NCBI GenBank assembly: GCA_012295275.1
Contig: CM022669.1
Coordinates: 15,762,672 to 15,826,671 of the forward strand
Length of the DNA stretch: 64,000 bases
Source: Chrysomallon squamiferum
Taxonomy: Eukaryota; Mollusca; Gastropoda; Neomphalida; Peltospiridae
Reading direction: 5' to 3'
Numbering within the stretch: position 1 is the first letter of the stretch; each line of letters starts with the position of its first letter. Positions 38,123 to 52,922 of the stretch are shown in pieces. Made by a program: the position numbers and the translations under genes. The notes beneath the pieces were generated by a model. The model was not told where the DNA came from, did no database searches, and saw only the letters and a list, made by a program, of their open reading frames with translations.

Positions 38123-38600
38123 ATGATGCATATTTCATTATCCTAGCGTGAAGATTTCGTTTGTATATCTTTGACTTAGTTCAATTATTTTAACTGGCAC
38201 AAAGGAATTACAAACAAAAGCTGCATAAGTATTATCCAAACTGAAAATTCTCTTAATTCACTGAAAAATATTTTATCTTTAAATCTTCAAATCATGATCC
38301 GTGAAATCATCATCATGAACATCATTCATCATCATAATCATCATCATCATTATTATTATTATGATGATCATCATCATCATCATCATCATCATGGAAGTTC
38401 TTTAATGCTCAGCAAACGATCTAGTTCATTTTACCTTTGGGTACTGATTTTGTCTTTATTTATTTATTTTTTTTTTTAACCATAATTTTCGCAGACATAA
38501 CATTATATATTCAGCACGGCTTTTAGTGCAACGTAAACTACAACTTTGGTTCCTGCTGAACACTTTGCTCCATGCCATCAATGAAGATTTTCTTCATAGT

Positions 38601-41506
38601 TTTTGCACTGCGCCTAAAAGTGTAAACTGTTTGTTTGGTTTCGCTTGCAAATGTTTCAGATGAAGAAGGTGCCGTAGATCGTTAGTGTCTTTGTAGAGTC
38701 AAGCGTTGAGATTTCGTGGATAATTAGTTGGGCAATTCGAGCGCGGATGTTTACAAATTCATTAACTGCCGCCAGTAAAATTACTTTCATTCAGACTGTT
38801 AGAGCTTTGTAGAGTAACCAAAATAATATGCATATAGGACGCTGCGTATATATAGTTTGCAGCGTCCTAGAAAATGAATGTACTTGGATTCTAGTCTTAC
38901 AGATAACATGTGTCAAGGTGCAATCAAATATGCACGCATCCAGGCACATATACACTTGAATCTTCCACTATTTTCTACTTTCTATTGCTTATATTAAATG
39001 TATTATCATCAGAATATTGGTGAAAACTGCCGACTATAAATTTCAAGGTATCAGCAATTTCAGTTGGTTATTTCACTTACGTTTTGGAATATGACATATA
39101 CATATTTTCTTATTTTTGAAAAAAAATATATGCAGCCATGCGGTCTTCTAAGAAACATGATCTGAATTAAAGAAATAACAAAGCTTTGTTAAAAAAAAAT
39201 TAACGAATTAATAAACAAACGTAATTAATTATTCAATCAAAACATTTCTAAATATAAATTTAAAAAAAATTAAAATTAAAAATAATCCTCAAAAGTTAAG
39301 ATGACGTTTTATAAATGTTTTCCTCTTTTCTATTTGTCAAACGAAAATCGGAATTAAGCTGTAATAAAAAAAAAAAGTCACTTGGAAATACCACTGCAGC
39401 CTGGAAGCTTTGGATTCTGGTGCAAGTCTAACAACACGGTAATAAATAACAAGCGTACCTATCGGCCTCGGAAATGATGACAAACCAATGCTCCACCAAC
39501 GCTGTACTTGTAGAAGAGGAATGCCAATAGTCTTATACTGACGATAATTAAATGTTGCCATGCGAAGGGTTTTAAACACAATTGCCCGACACCGCCAGTT
39601 AGCACAACGGTGTGTCTGGACGGAGCCTGGGAACGTCAACACTTCAGGAACACGAGCTTGCTTGATCGACACACCACCAAAATGAAATATTAGTGCAGTA
39701 ATTGAAGCTTACGCTGAAGTATACAGACTATTTCCTCATTTTCAGAATGTTGGAGACAAGCACCGAATGCATTGCTTGTAGATATTTCTTTTCTTTTTTT
39801 TTTTTTTTTTTTCTCACGAATATGCAGGTTTAGCAAATACTGATACAAATAAGTGTTATAGAAGGAAAACGTTATTTCTTTTAAAACAAAGAAAGAAAGA
39901 AAGATAAGTTATAATAATATTTGATACTGTATACTTTATTTTCAGTACAATGAAATTTTTTCAGCGAACGAGAATATATTCACTGAATTTGAGACATAGA
40001 ATACTAGAACATTAAAGATGAAAGAAATATATATTCACATGGAAATAAAAGAAGAAGAAACAGAAGGATACACATTATTTTTCTTTTTGATACGTTCTCT
40101 GTCTGTCCTCTCTAATTCTGTCTTCACGTCTCATTCCTACCAATCTTTTATTTTCACGCTCCCAAATATGTTTCTGAATGGATCGAATACTGTAACAGTT
40201 ATATATTTAATGTTTTATTTTCACAGTAGTAATTAACAGTAATGTTCATATTTGTACCAGGATTATAAAACACGGGAAACAAACCAATACAAAATTGCAG
40301 CAGGTTATCTGACATATTCTGACAAATAAAAACTGACACTTTCCCCATTATCTAATAGTATTACACCAAAATGAAGAGATTATAATACGCCACTATTAGC
40401 ATGGAAATTCAACAAAGTTGTAACCAGGATCAAAATTTGCATTACGGATAAAAAAAACTATTTGTTAAAGCGGAGAAATAAAATGAAGGATATTTATCAG
40501 AATTATGCAGTAGATATTACGTGCCACTCTGGTCAACATACAAATTTCCAACATAAAACACAGATATCATTCCCAGTCTATACTTTAAGGAATAAAGGAC
40601 AATTGTCCATAAACGCCGGGGGAAAAGGTTTTAATGTTTGCGCTGATATATTATCCATGATTTAATCGGACAAGCCGACGTGGTGTTTGCCACCAGAGAC
40701 CGAAGATGTCACCTTTTGATCGCTGTTCTTTAATCCACTGGATCTGTCCGTTGTCTCCGTTTATTGCACTAAGACACCACAACGATAATTGGTTACATTA
40801 AAAAAAGGAACAGAGAGGAATTGGTATAGACAAAGGTAATAACTCGATAGAATAGACAAATGGAAGAAAAAAAAAGGAAGAAGATCAGTGTAAGATTTAA
40901 AATTTGTTCAGATGCTGACAGAATCTGTCTGACAGAACGAATCGGGTTTTGTCACTTTCTTGTCTTCGTTCTTTTTGTAGTTTGAATTATTGTTGTAAAA
41001 AGATCGTTCCTGGATGGCCGTCTTGGTAATAGTGGAAATTGTCGAATGCGTGTAATTTTATTTTATTTATTTTCTTTTGTCTGTGGCCTCTAGAGAGGAA
41101 GCAGACAGACAGAGAAAGCTTAAAAATTAAATTTTGGAGGACAAACATTTTTACGTTTTTTTTTTTAAAATCTTTTCTTCTTCATTGTTGATGCTAACAT
41201 TTACTTTTGTTTTAAATAATTATAATGAAAAAAAAATATTTAAAGTTTTCTAGGATGAAAATAAATAAAATAAAATAAATAATAACAACAAAAAGAAGTC
41301 TTGTTTAATGGGAAACAAAAGAAGAAAGAAAACACAATAAAAATAAAATATCTAACAGGCACATACAATGCATAAGTAAAACAAAAAAAGAAAAAAAAAA
41401 GTAATTGTTGAGAGATGCAAATTGGCATAAAACATCACTGAATAAAACAGATAAAATATAACATCTCCCTTTTCTCGTTTCCTTAAAAAAAAAAAACCAA
41501 AAAGCC

Positions 41507-41537
<31 letters not shown>

Positions 41538-42600
41538 TTTCTGAAAACCAAGAGAAAAAATTATTATAAATACATGATCTAGGGATATTCAACAGATTTA
41601 CTTTTACGTCAAGCACAACCGATCATGTTCTGTCTCAGCATATTATTTATATGTATGTAAACAGATACACATCTTAACTCTGATGCCACACATACAGAGG
41701 TAAGCTCTACATTATTAATACCTGATTTATGCTCTAATGCCTATGCCACCCATGTTCCTTTAAGTGCGAGGGAAGCGATTTGGCGAGCAATATTTCCTGT
41801 TGATATTATGTCATATTTCATTTCTGTCGGCACAGTTCAAGTCGGAATAGTTTTCTCATGCTACGAACACGGATAGGTGTTGACAGAATAAACACCTTAT
41901 GTTGGAAAGTGTAGTTTGTATCGCTGCGAAATCTGTTCTACATATGACGAGCCCAAGCTCGAACTTCCGCACAATGTAACGTTCCACCGAGCAAGATGGT
42001 TCACCTTTTACGAGAGCCTGTTGCGAGGGACCAAGTGTCTCAAAGAGTTGCGCCGTACGTTAATATAAATATCAGCCCCGGGTCTGATATCAAAGGGGAA
42101 GTTTCGTGTGACATATTATTTGTCAGTGTGGTGCCGTTATGCACAGATTATTGTGTATATCATAAACAATATAGTCTATTTTTCTTTCTTTTTTTTACCA
42201 GACTTTTTTTTTTTCATTTCATCTCTATGATGAATGATATATTTTTAAGTAAATGTCGAAAGTGTAGCGTGTATATGTATTTTGGATAATAGTATCCGTA
42301 AACACAACAAAAGATCCATTAGCAAAATATTTTGTGTTTATGAACATCTTGAAGCCATCTTCGAGGTGTATCAGCCTTTCAAATTACAGTTTGCTGATAG
42401 TCAAAAGATTTGTTGCTGTATATGTGAATTAAATAAACGAACTGAAGGAAAATCCGTAAATATCTTGCTCAACCTTTGTTGATGACATTTTCTGTTAAAA
42501 ATGATTTTTGTATGCTATGGATAAGACGGTTTACATAATGCACTGTGAATGTTAATGTCAGTAAAACTTTCATAAAAGAAGAAAGACATTTTTAAATTTA
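38601..42600. other. Upstream flank: mostly unique DNA, no supported gene
   Basis: Contains the 11-bp hairpin at 38835-38869, a 111-codon minus-strand frame at 39337-39672 of moderate G+C that I do not recognise, (TA)n at 41513-41536 and a unique island at 41740-42100. No exon could be supported by splice sites plus homology. Confidence 0.5.
38835..38869. repeat. Perfect 11-bp inverted repeat with 13-nt loop
   Basis: TAGGACGCTGC (38835-38845) is followed after 13 nt of A+T-rich loop by its exact reverse complement (38859-38869). The arms are G+C-rich in an A+T-rich region. No terminator-like T run follows. Confidence 0.75.
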
Positions 42601-42822
42601 ACGGTTATATCGAGTCATATATTTGGTATAAAAATGTTACCGACTCTTAGTGATGAAACACTTTGCATGGACACGAATTGTGGTCTTATTCGCTTAGCAG
42701 AATGTACGTTATATGTGCACCCTCCCACAGATAAGGAAAAAACGAATAAAATTTGTAAGACTTTGGTCGGAGGGGATAATAGCCTGGTAACAGTAAGAAG
42801 AAAAACTGAACAAATAAAATGG

Positions 42823-42934
<112 letters not shown>

Positions 42935-43399
42935 CGTTTCTGCTTCGCATTTATTTTATTTTTTAATACACTTATCATTCATTCTGTCATGCTGTTATTT
43001 TTATTACTTTATTCACATTCATTTTAAAATAATTATACCAGACCAATGTTGGTAATACTATCCTCATTCCTAGTGACCCTAACGAAGTCAGTTCGTGATA
43101 TTTTTACAGATATATGTATGGACAGCAAGGAAATAGCTTCAGACATCGCATGTGCTAAAACTATTAATGTCATTTACAGAAGTATACTGAGACCAACAAA
43201 ATAGGACTCAAAGAGAAAATGATTTTTCCAAACAGGGAAATGGCTTAAACATAAAATGAAATATGATGCTGAAAAGTTAAAGAACACTAACAGATGACAA
43301 CTGCAACAATGTTCTACTACTACTCACGACAAAGGCAACAATAGCAACATCAACAACAAAACAATAATAATAATAAAATTCTAATCGTTAAAAAAATAA

Positions 43400-43540
<141 letters not shown>

Positions 43541-44680
43541 TTGGGAATACTGACACAAAGTTTATGACACATCAAAATCTCCAAACGAAACAACGAAACC
43601 TTCTTAACCTCAACAACTCGACTCCTTAACTATTTTTTTTTTATTTTTTTTTTTTTTTTTACTCAGTATACTCTCCGTTCCATTTCGCGAGCGATAAAAC
43701 ATCACGACGTTTGACTCTGTTATTGTGACGAATAGAAGCAGTCATTTAAAGAGGGCAAGAAAATCAATCAAAGATTAGGCCATGTACGCCGTACAGAGAT
43801 AAACGAATGTATTGACACGTCTCCAATCCCGTTTCCATTTACACACTTTTACAGTTCACTGCGTCTGGGTAAATCAGCGGACTGCTCCTCATTGGTTAGA
43901 TAACCAGTCTTTTGCTGCCAAGGGTCGCGTGATCGACGCTTTCTTAGTGTCCCCGTTTGACTATTTCCCAGTCATGCCAGTATGTCACGTTTGGTTACGA
44001 AGAAGTCAGTGGTAGGCATATTCCAGTCTATTGAGAGTAGTATGTAGAAATATATCGACAGAAAAAGAAGGAAACGATATAAAACAGCAGCATGATATCT
44101 AAAAATAACATAAAATAAATAATAAATTAATAAATAAATATGTAAAAGATATAAATAAAGAGAATCAGAAAATTAAAACAAAAATTCAGAATTACTAATA
44201 TTATGTATCAAATAAAAAAATATCCGTTGAAACATTTTTATTATTATTATTATTATCGCTGGTGTTGTTGTTGTTGTTTTTAGTTGTTGTTGCTGCTGCT
44301 GCTCCTGTTGTTTTTTTGTGTTTTTTTTGTATTTTTGTTGTTATTGTTGTTGTTAACACTATTGCTGTTTTTATTGTTGACAATTTTATTACACGTTATT
44401 GTTTTAAAATCTAATTCAAAGAATATGCAAGCCTAGCGCGCTATGTTCACTGAAACACAAAACTCGTTATGAGACCCAAACGCTGATTCCAAATTGTCCA
44501 TGGAGCCAGAACAATCCTTACGCAAGACTGACAAGGCGTTTTACGTATTCCACGCCCGAATGACAGTTCTCTGATAACCTCTTACACAGATCGTGCAACC
44601 TCTAATTTGCGACGTAACGCACATGTTCACACACACTTCACTGACCGATTTCATTAACACAGTCCCGTGCAATTCCTTAT

Positions 44681-45040
44681 CCATAAACATCCGACACAAA
44701 CCTACGTTGGTGGCACGACGGTTAAGTCATCAGGTCAAAGTTGGTAGGTTCTGGGATCAAATGCTGGCTTCGATTATTTTGCTCTGGCTGAACATCCATA
44801 AACATTCGACAAAACCTATTCTCCAGGGTAGTAAAGTGGTTAACTCAACACGTTAAAGTCAATACGTTCTGGGATCGAATCCTCTGGTCGGCTGCTTTGA
44901 TATGTTACGAAGTTCTATTCCATAAAAATCCGACAAGACCAGTATTGACGATACAACAGTTAAGTCTTGAGATTAAAGCTGGTATGTTTTGGGGGGATTA
45001 AATCCGGCGACGAGTTCATTCATTTTGTTAAAGCTAAGCT
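44681..45040 (+). repeat. Three tandem tRNA-related (SINE-like) units, about 115-124 bp each
   Basis: Units begin CCATAAACATCCGAC at 44681, a close match at 44796, and again at 44920. Each then has an A-box-like GGTTAA/GTTAAG stretch and a B-box-like GGGATC(A/G)AAT or GGGATTAAATCC near 44752, 44871 and 44995. This is the layout of tRNA-derived SINE heads whose internal promoter binds TFIIIC. The copies are diverged and show no intact tRNA fold, so they are likely inactive. Tandem arrangement of SINE heads is unusual. Confidence 0.6.
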
Positions 45041-46685
45041 TTGCCAAATCGATACAGAAGATCTTCTCCCGTCTCCGTCTAAATTTAACCACACTAATCT
45101 AACATTGTCACTGGCAGACAACCCATGTCTCAGGTTTACGAGTCCAAGCGAGACATGCTTAGCTGCACTTTGTTGAAAAGGGAAACTTCCCGTTTCACGT
45201 CGACTCCATTATGACAAAGACAAAATGCAGTATCGTGAAATCGTCATTAAATAGAGTCTATAAAATAACGGACACGAAGCCATAATTAAAATAATCGACA
45301 TTTCCTAGTTTCGCTTATCAGTTTAGTGGCTGTAAAAATAAGCAGTGTGTCTGCTTAATTCTTTAATTCAAATCCTATGAAAGCTGCATAGTTTCTAGCC
45401 CAGCGTGTGTTGGAACGAACAAAGAATGAACCAATGAATGAATGAAATGATCCATATTTGATGTCTCAGCAGATCTTAATAAATAATAATATTAATTTAC
45501 GTCAGTGGTATGCTGTTGTTGTTATTGTCATCATCATCGTCATCATCATCATCATAATAATTAGTATTCGTTATTATTATTTTAAAAACGGGTTTAACGA
45601 AAATGTGAGAAAAACGGTGCTGCCCTGATATTACGCACACTTGACGAATAGCAGCAAAATGTTATTTTATAAGAACCTACTCATGAGTTGTTAAACATAT
45701 ACAACAGATTTTGAAAACTAAAGCCACGGGCACTGGCTATTAGGGGCGCAATCCTTGGGATGAAAATATTAAAGGATTGATCCTACGGTCCATAACACAA
45801 CCGCTAAATATTCTTTACCTATATCTAACGAGTATACAGGTGAACGTTCAACAAATCATAACAGAAGCGAGTTACAACGGGATTAACACAAACAGGTTAA
45901 AAAGAAAACCAAAGAAAATGTCACAAGAGAAATTCGGTAACTTTGATCTCTGTGAACAACTACTAGAGGATGTGTCCAATTTTTAAACAAACACGAGCAT
46001 TCACAGTGAACATGAAATTCCTGATTGCTTCTTGGAAAATAAACATATTGCACCAATAACGATTTGCACGTGTAGTCTGCATTATTGCGTGCAGCGAAAT
46101 GTCATGTTGAGCATCTGCTAAACACGCAGGCTACTGTTTGCTGATGAAGCAACGTACAGACTGAGAAAAACAGAGACACATGTTCTAAATATGTCATACA
46201 AGACACTGCATTTGGCTTCTGGTTATGACATCAAGTTTAAGATCGTACAATTTTGAGACCGCACACCTGTTGCAGTTATGTGTAAATATGTTATGGGAAA
46301 AAAGAAATAAACGTTTTATTTCACGATGCACTTATCGTATATTTTTAAACTACAGTTATGTACCGACATAGATATATGGTTACAGCTTTATTTATCATCC
46401 CATTCAACATATTTTTAAATCTACGATTACATGGCGAGAGTTAATAGTTCAGGACCGTGGATATTAAAAGAGGAAACAGCCATATAATACTCTACTTTGA
46501 TTATCAGAAAGGACTATTTTTATAAACGCTTTCTTATGGACAACACAGCACGTACCACGACGTTTTATCAACCAGTAAGAAATTAGGTACAGAAGAATTG
46601 TTGTTGCAGAAATTATTTTGCGACTCTCTTTTTTCTAAAAAGAAAACGATCGTTGCTTCGGTTAGTATCAGTGAGGGATATTTAT

Positions 46686-46688
46686 TAC

Positions 46689-46733
<45 letters not shown>
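46686..46733 (+). repeat. (ATC)n
   Basis: About 16 ATC triplets; a poly-Asp frame on the minus strand is an artefact. Confidence 0.95.
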
Positions 46734-48840
46734 TCTTGTTGATGTTGTTTTGCAACTGAGAAAAATAACATAAGCTGATCAGCAAAATAAACATATTTCA
46801 TCATTTTTAATTCTAATCAACTCGCAATCAACTTGTAAAAAAAATTAATAAAAAAAAAAAAAATAAAATGAAATATAAATAAATAAACAAATAAATAAAA
46901 TAATTTAAAATCATAGCGATAATACTTTTTATTGCTTAATCTTTGTGGGGTTTTTTGTTATCTTAATATAATTTATGTTGATATCAAAAGCGGTTTCATA
47001 CCGCACGAAATAAGCATTATTAAATCGAGGTTGCTAATGATGATTGAGTTACAAGATTTTCGGTTGCACTTTTTCCAATTCACAGAAAATGATCGTATTC
47101 AAATGCATGACTGCTGGTAAGTATAGCTAATGGCATATTAATGTTAGCTGTTGCTATTTACAGTAAATTTCAAATTGAAGATTATAAAAAGCGAAGAAAA
47201 GAAAAAGTGAAAAACATAATGGTTATTACTGTAGCTACTGCGGGGGTTGGTTTTTTTTTGTCCTGTAATCATCAGTTCTATTAATGCTACATACTGCTAC
47301 GACTTGTACTACCACTTTTAATACAACCACAAAAGTTACAATAGCAACTATTACTATTTCAACCACCACTACAGTTAATTTTGTTATTATCTCTAAACCG
47401 CAGCTATTAATACAATTATCATACTCATTTAAAGTAATAATAAATAAATAAATAAATAAATAATATAAATAAATAAATAAATAAATAAGTAAATAAATGA
47501 AATATGAATAAAAGTCAAAAAGATGAAAAAATTTCTGTAGATGTTGTTTTTTTATTTTTTTTTTTAAATGAAAGAAATACAAATTCTATTAATTCACTTC
47601 CAAAGATCTAAAATTAGCATGCAGTTCTTCGAAGCCATATGTGAGGTTTAAAACACGATCTGAACATTTGCCTTGGAACCTAAAATGGAAACTGATATTC
47701 ATATTGCCTTACGTCTTTTGTTTGCATATTCTAATTCTCTCGGGAAGAAACACAACACACAATCTGAAGAACAAACGGAGATTCAGAAGATGTCTGTTGC
47801 TAGGTAACATTTTTGCGGGAAGCTTTGCTCGACGAAAGTTTAAAAACGATCGGAGAAAGAGATATGAGATACAAATGAAGATTATTTTTAACAGTTGATG
47901 TGATTATATGTGATATACGATTGTTTTCCAGTTTGTGCAAGTCATCGTCTGAACAGCCTCAGAGCCTGGTTTGCTTTATTTCCCGTTTCATTCAGAAACT
48001 ACTAGATTCATTCATCAGAGGCTTGTTTCCTGTATACGGCAAGCTCCATATCGAGTCGTATCTTCAGGTTTAATGATGACAGTAATTCCTGAACTGACTC
48101 TAACGGCCAGACAATTACTTTTCTATCATTTATACAATTACGAAAAAACAAAAACAAAAAACAAATAAAAATATCTGAAAAAAAAAAAAAATGAAAATAT
48201 TTACAAAACAACCTTATAATATTTCGGATACCTAATAACCATTAAATGTTAAACAAATATTCAGTAATATCTCTTTTCTTGATACTTTTGTTTTGTTTGT
48301 TATTGTTGTTTATAATGAAATTTAATTCATTTAAAGCATAATACCTGTATCAATAAAAGCGTCTCTCGTTTTTACACAGTCAGTACAACTGATAACGGCG
48401 CCAGCGCTAACCAACTGCAAACGTCTTGAAACAAGTGATGCTGCCAAAGCAGGCAGTTGATTAATACCGATTACTGTTCGAAAACCTTTTTAATGAATAA
48501 TAAATCTTTTCTACCTTTCAGACATGATGATTCCTTATGTACGGACCATAGATGCATTTGAATACACTGATGTTATAACGTGCTGCAAAATTAGGATTTT
48601 AAGCACCTCATAATTAAATATGTTTATATGTTTGTGTATGTGTGTGCGTGTGTGTGTGTTTGCATATACGTGTTCTGACTAACACGTGCAAGTGATCTAT
48701 TATATATCCTTGTAACATTCCCAGAACAAACTTCCTACTGTAATAAATTCCACTTCCTTGCTTTTAATACGCGTCCCTTGGCAACCATGAACATATTATT
48801 TTCTTTTCACAAGAATATACCATAGAAATCTTTCTTCTAG

Positions 48841-48874
<34 letters not shown>

Positions 48875-50196
48875 AATAAGAAAAAGATAATAAAAATAAA
48901 AAAAAGGATGGAGGCAGGAAAGATACAAAAATAGCTAATTCATTCTTGGAATCAAACTATTGCCAACACCTTGGAAACCACTTCATACTCAGTCTTGCAA
49001 CATTTCCATACGGCGCCGCCATAACACGTGTTTTGCATGTTCGTGTAGCGAGTTTGCCGTTTCTGGGTTTTTTTCACGCCACCGAACTAGTACCAATTAT
49101 CGTTCTTGTTTTTTTGTTGTGATTGCCCGTGATTATGTAAACCGTGGCTGGAGAGAAAAAAGACCACACAGACACTAAATCCGAATTTGAAGACGAAATC
49201 TTCGCACCACGCATCAAAGCAATTCTGACATTCCCGCCAAAGAACAAAAAACACGTGACCTATTCTTTAAGACAAATGTTACAGGTCTAATTTTTTTTTT
49301 TTTTTTTTTTTTTAAGCCGTCTTCTAAATGGCAGAGTTTGACATATTACACAGTTAGTTTTCTCTTTCACAAACTGTTGCTGTGTTGCTAAAAGATATCC
49401 CAAAGCAAGCACGAGAGGCAAAAACATTGTGGTGACAGACTTCATAGAAATAACACCTGGAAACATTATTTTCTTCTGTTCTTGATTTGCTTGTGCAACG
49501 GTTTGGTCATTTACTTCATTTCGGGCCCATGCAACTGGGAACTGCAGCCAGGTAGGCAGGCCAGTGAATATTGATGACCGTCTTATGACCAAGATGAATT
49601 AGATTGTGGAAATACTCCAGAAGAGCTCCGCTTCTTTATAAAATCCTGGTTTAACTCCAGATGAACGATTTTCAAAATAATTTCAGAAATTTCTTCTTGG
49701 CAAACATGGAAATATTCCAGATCACAGCCAAACTGGTTGTTACACTGTTCGTGAGGTTGGGGCGACTTACTGATACTAAGACATTGTCAGCTGTTGAACA
49801 TATATATTACGTCTTCATAAATAGAATCCAGAACAGAAGAAACAAAACAGCACTGTTAATCTGCCTGTTCACCGGGGTCAGCCTTGTCAAATGTAATGAG
49901 TTAAAAAGTAGTTCAAATAATTATTATCTCATATTAGAGATTTCATTATCATAATTATTATTAGTAGTAGCAGTACAAGTAATAGTAGTAATAGTAGTAG
50001 TAGTAGTAGAAGTAGTAGTAGTACTAGTAATAGTAGTAGTGGCTGTAGTAATAGTAGCAGTAATAATGGTAGTAGTAGAAGTAGTAGTAGTAGTAGTAAT
50101 AGTAGTAGCAGTGGTAGTAATAGCAGTAGTTGATGTCGTAATAGTATATGGTCTGCCATCAAAATAAATTGCGTTGACAAAAACAAAAAACAAATA

Positions 50197-50236
<40 letters not shown>

Positions 50237-50700
50237 TAAATCAGCGAGTAAAACATTAGCTTGGTCAATATAAATACATTAGAAAACACTCACCACAGTT
50301 TTTTTTTTTTTTTCTTTCTTTCTTTTTTGTCAATCTATTTTCTTTCCATTCTCGTCTTCATTTACACTGAACGTTTTGGTTGTCGTTATAAGCGATAAAC
50401 ACAAACACACAAAACATAAAAAAACAATCACCCAAATAACAGTTATTGGCCAAAAAACTATAAATGTCAAATGATATCCGGAGGAACGAAACATAAAGAA
50501 AATCATATTTCACTTCTGCGTGTTCTTGTCGGTTTCTGGTTTTTCTCGTAAAATGACTGGTAGTTCAATGTTCTGTCAAATTGTCCCGTTAACCAACTTG
50601 TGTTCTCTCTACGCATTAAATACAGTGGCACGGCTGTCAAGCCATTTTTTCCGTTCCACTTAACAATTCGTAGCAATGCCTAATCACAGCTTGCTGTTGA
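46734..50700. other. Upstream flank: no supported gene
   Basis: AAAT at 47440-47500, poly-A at 48840-48872, poly-T at 49290-49313, TAG block at 49960-50130 and AAT at 50199-50235. A minus-strand frame at 49287-49592 includes a signal-peptide-like stretch (MKSVTTMFLPLVLALGYLLA) without a good donor site. Confidence 0.5.
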
Positions 50701-52882
50701 TTGTCGCCTGCATCTAGGCACTGATTTAGTTATTTTTTCGTTTTCAATTCGACAGATTGCTCAATTGTGCGTCCAGCGGCTATTTCTGTTGTTAACGCTT
50801 TTTTTTCCCTTTTCTTTCTTTTTTTCCTTTTAGTAAGCGTGTATCTTTTTTATGCTCTCTCTCTCTTTCTCTCTCTACGAATTTCGTTTTGACTTAGTGA
50901 TGTATATTTATTTATTTATTTATTATTATTATTATTATTAGTAGTAGTAGTAGTAGTAGTATTTATTAGTATTATTATTACTGCTACAACTACTACTATT
51001 TTCTGCATCTGTTTTATGTATGGCATACAACAATTTGAATAAATACACAGATGGAAGAGAAGAGAAATAAAAAAATGGCACCATTAACTAATAATAAATA
51101 TGGAAACAAATGTATAGACTCCAATAATATGGACATTAACATTAGGGACGAAAAAAAAAACTGATCATTTAAATCATTGTAATATCAAATAACGTGAACA
51201 GAACCGTTAAATCAGACAAATGCATATAACATAAAAATAATATTATTTTTGCCATCATTATATTAGTAAATAATTACAAAACTAAATTACATTAACCAGA
51301 CCCGTCTCGCATGACATCAGCTCGGAAAACAAGCCCACGAAGAACATTTTTGTCTCCAGTGAAAAAAAAAAAAAACAACAGACGTCTGAAAATCTCTTTT
51401 CCATTATCTATATTATTATCATTTCCAAACGGTATCTCTTTTACTGGGCAATAAAGGAACGATTACATGCAACTGGTCAGCGGAGTTAGCAGCCATAAAG
51501 AAGGAGATTTAACGCTGGGCTTTGTTGCGCTAAGATCAGTCAGTTTTATTTTTACTCATTCATAATTGTCTGGGAGGATGAGCCGCGGTTATTCCAATAC
51601 GTGGAGAGAAGCGTGGGTTTGGTCTCATCCAAGAGCGTGCGAGGTCTGTCTCTTAGAAGCGGTAGAACAAATGAAAGGTTTTTAGCTGTTACGTGAACAT
51701 GAATGAACTAGCCTGTCGCTTTTTGAAGATGTTGCGTGTCTGTGTGTTTGACACGAATACAGATTATAAATGAAATAAAAAAAAAAAAATAAAAAAAAAT
51801 CTTGTATAATGATTCTTTTGTGAGGAATTATAATATTTGACATGAAAGATGGAATTACATATTTAATGAATATATAGAAATTATCAATTTGATTAAGGCT
51901 TTAGCCTGTCGTCAGATATATATATATATCTATGCCTTTTTTTTTCTTTTTTATTACCCCAATAAAGGTCTGTTTCTAATCCAAAATTATAATTATATCA
52001 AAGATACTTTACAAAAGTACTGTCCGATAATGAATGAACATAAATCTATTGTCATAGAAAAACAAAATAGTTAATGTATATCACAATAAAACAATATTAT
52101 CGAAGTGATTTAAAAAAAAATATATATCAGTTATTTATAATTTTGGTAAACGGGTCGTTCTTTATGTTCGAAATAACTAATAGGGAAAAAAAAAAAAAAA
52201 AATCAAGCTGTATATAAAGGCCTAAAACAAATAAATAACAAATATTTTTGACATATTTTTTTTCTCCGAAAAAGTATATGCTTTAGGGCTGATTGTAAAA
52301 CTATTTTATTATATACACATAAACATTCTCTGTGCTGATCATAAAATGCCTGGAATTCAATCATTTCGTCTTGTTTCCCACTAAGCCTAAGGCGAAGGCA
52401 CTTAGGGAAAATTGTGTGCCATTCCAAAGCCAGCTAATATTACAGATACATCAAAAACTACAGCTTTTTTTTAGTTCAGTTCAGTTCAGCATTCAGAAAA
52501 CGCCTACTCAAAGGACATGTGTACAGTTCTCTGTAGAAAACAGTACAAGCCAAGCAGGAGTCCTTTATATTGGGTTGCAGAAGTGATACCGTTAGCGGGA
52601 ATTGCCTCGTTATATATTTAAAAATGTTTTCGTTTCTGGAAATTCTTATTTTCAAACCATGCGCTGATATTGGCGCAGCCAAACACAGGTTTATCACTTA
52701 TGTTGCTGTGAGAGAATTTTCTTTTTTCTGTTTTAGGCACAAATATTTCTGACTTAACGATTCAAACTTAAAAACACAGACGAGCCAATACAAGTAGGTA
52801 GATCGATAAAGATAAACAGACAGATAGGTTAGATACATAAACATATAGATATACTGATAGATAGCTATAAATGGATAAATAC

Positions 52883-52922
<40 letters not shown>

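Larger units (their letters stand above)
34781..38600. other. 5' flank of the Ig gene: possible leader/promoter region
   Basis: G+C-richer unique DNA at 34900-35430 lies 150-700 bp upstream of the ATG and is the nearest promoter candidate; no convincing TATA/initiator pair was identified. Then a CTGT/CT block to 35915, (TA)n at 36618-36663, ATT/ACT triplets at 36785-37215, poly-A at 37692-37720, poly-T clusters at 37889-38120 and ATC triplets at 38306-38395. Confidence 0.5.

Noticed and set aside
39337-39672. 111-codon minus-strand frame of moderate G+C
   Set aside because: No recognisable motif, splice context or partner exon; kept only as part of the flank description.
49287-49592. Signal-peptide-like minus-strand frame (MKSVTTMFLPLVLALGYLLA) as exon 1 of the Ig gene
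   Set aside because: It has no strong donor in phase 1 after the hydrophobic core. The exon at 34751-34670 has a near-perfect donor in the right phase and is closer.
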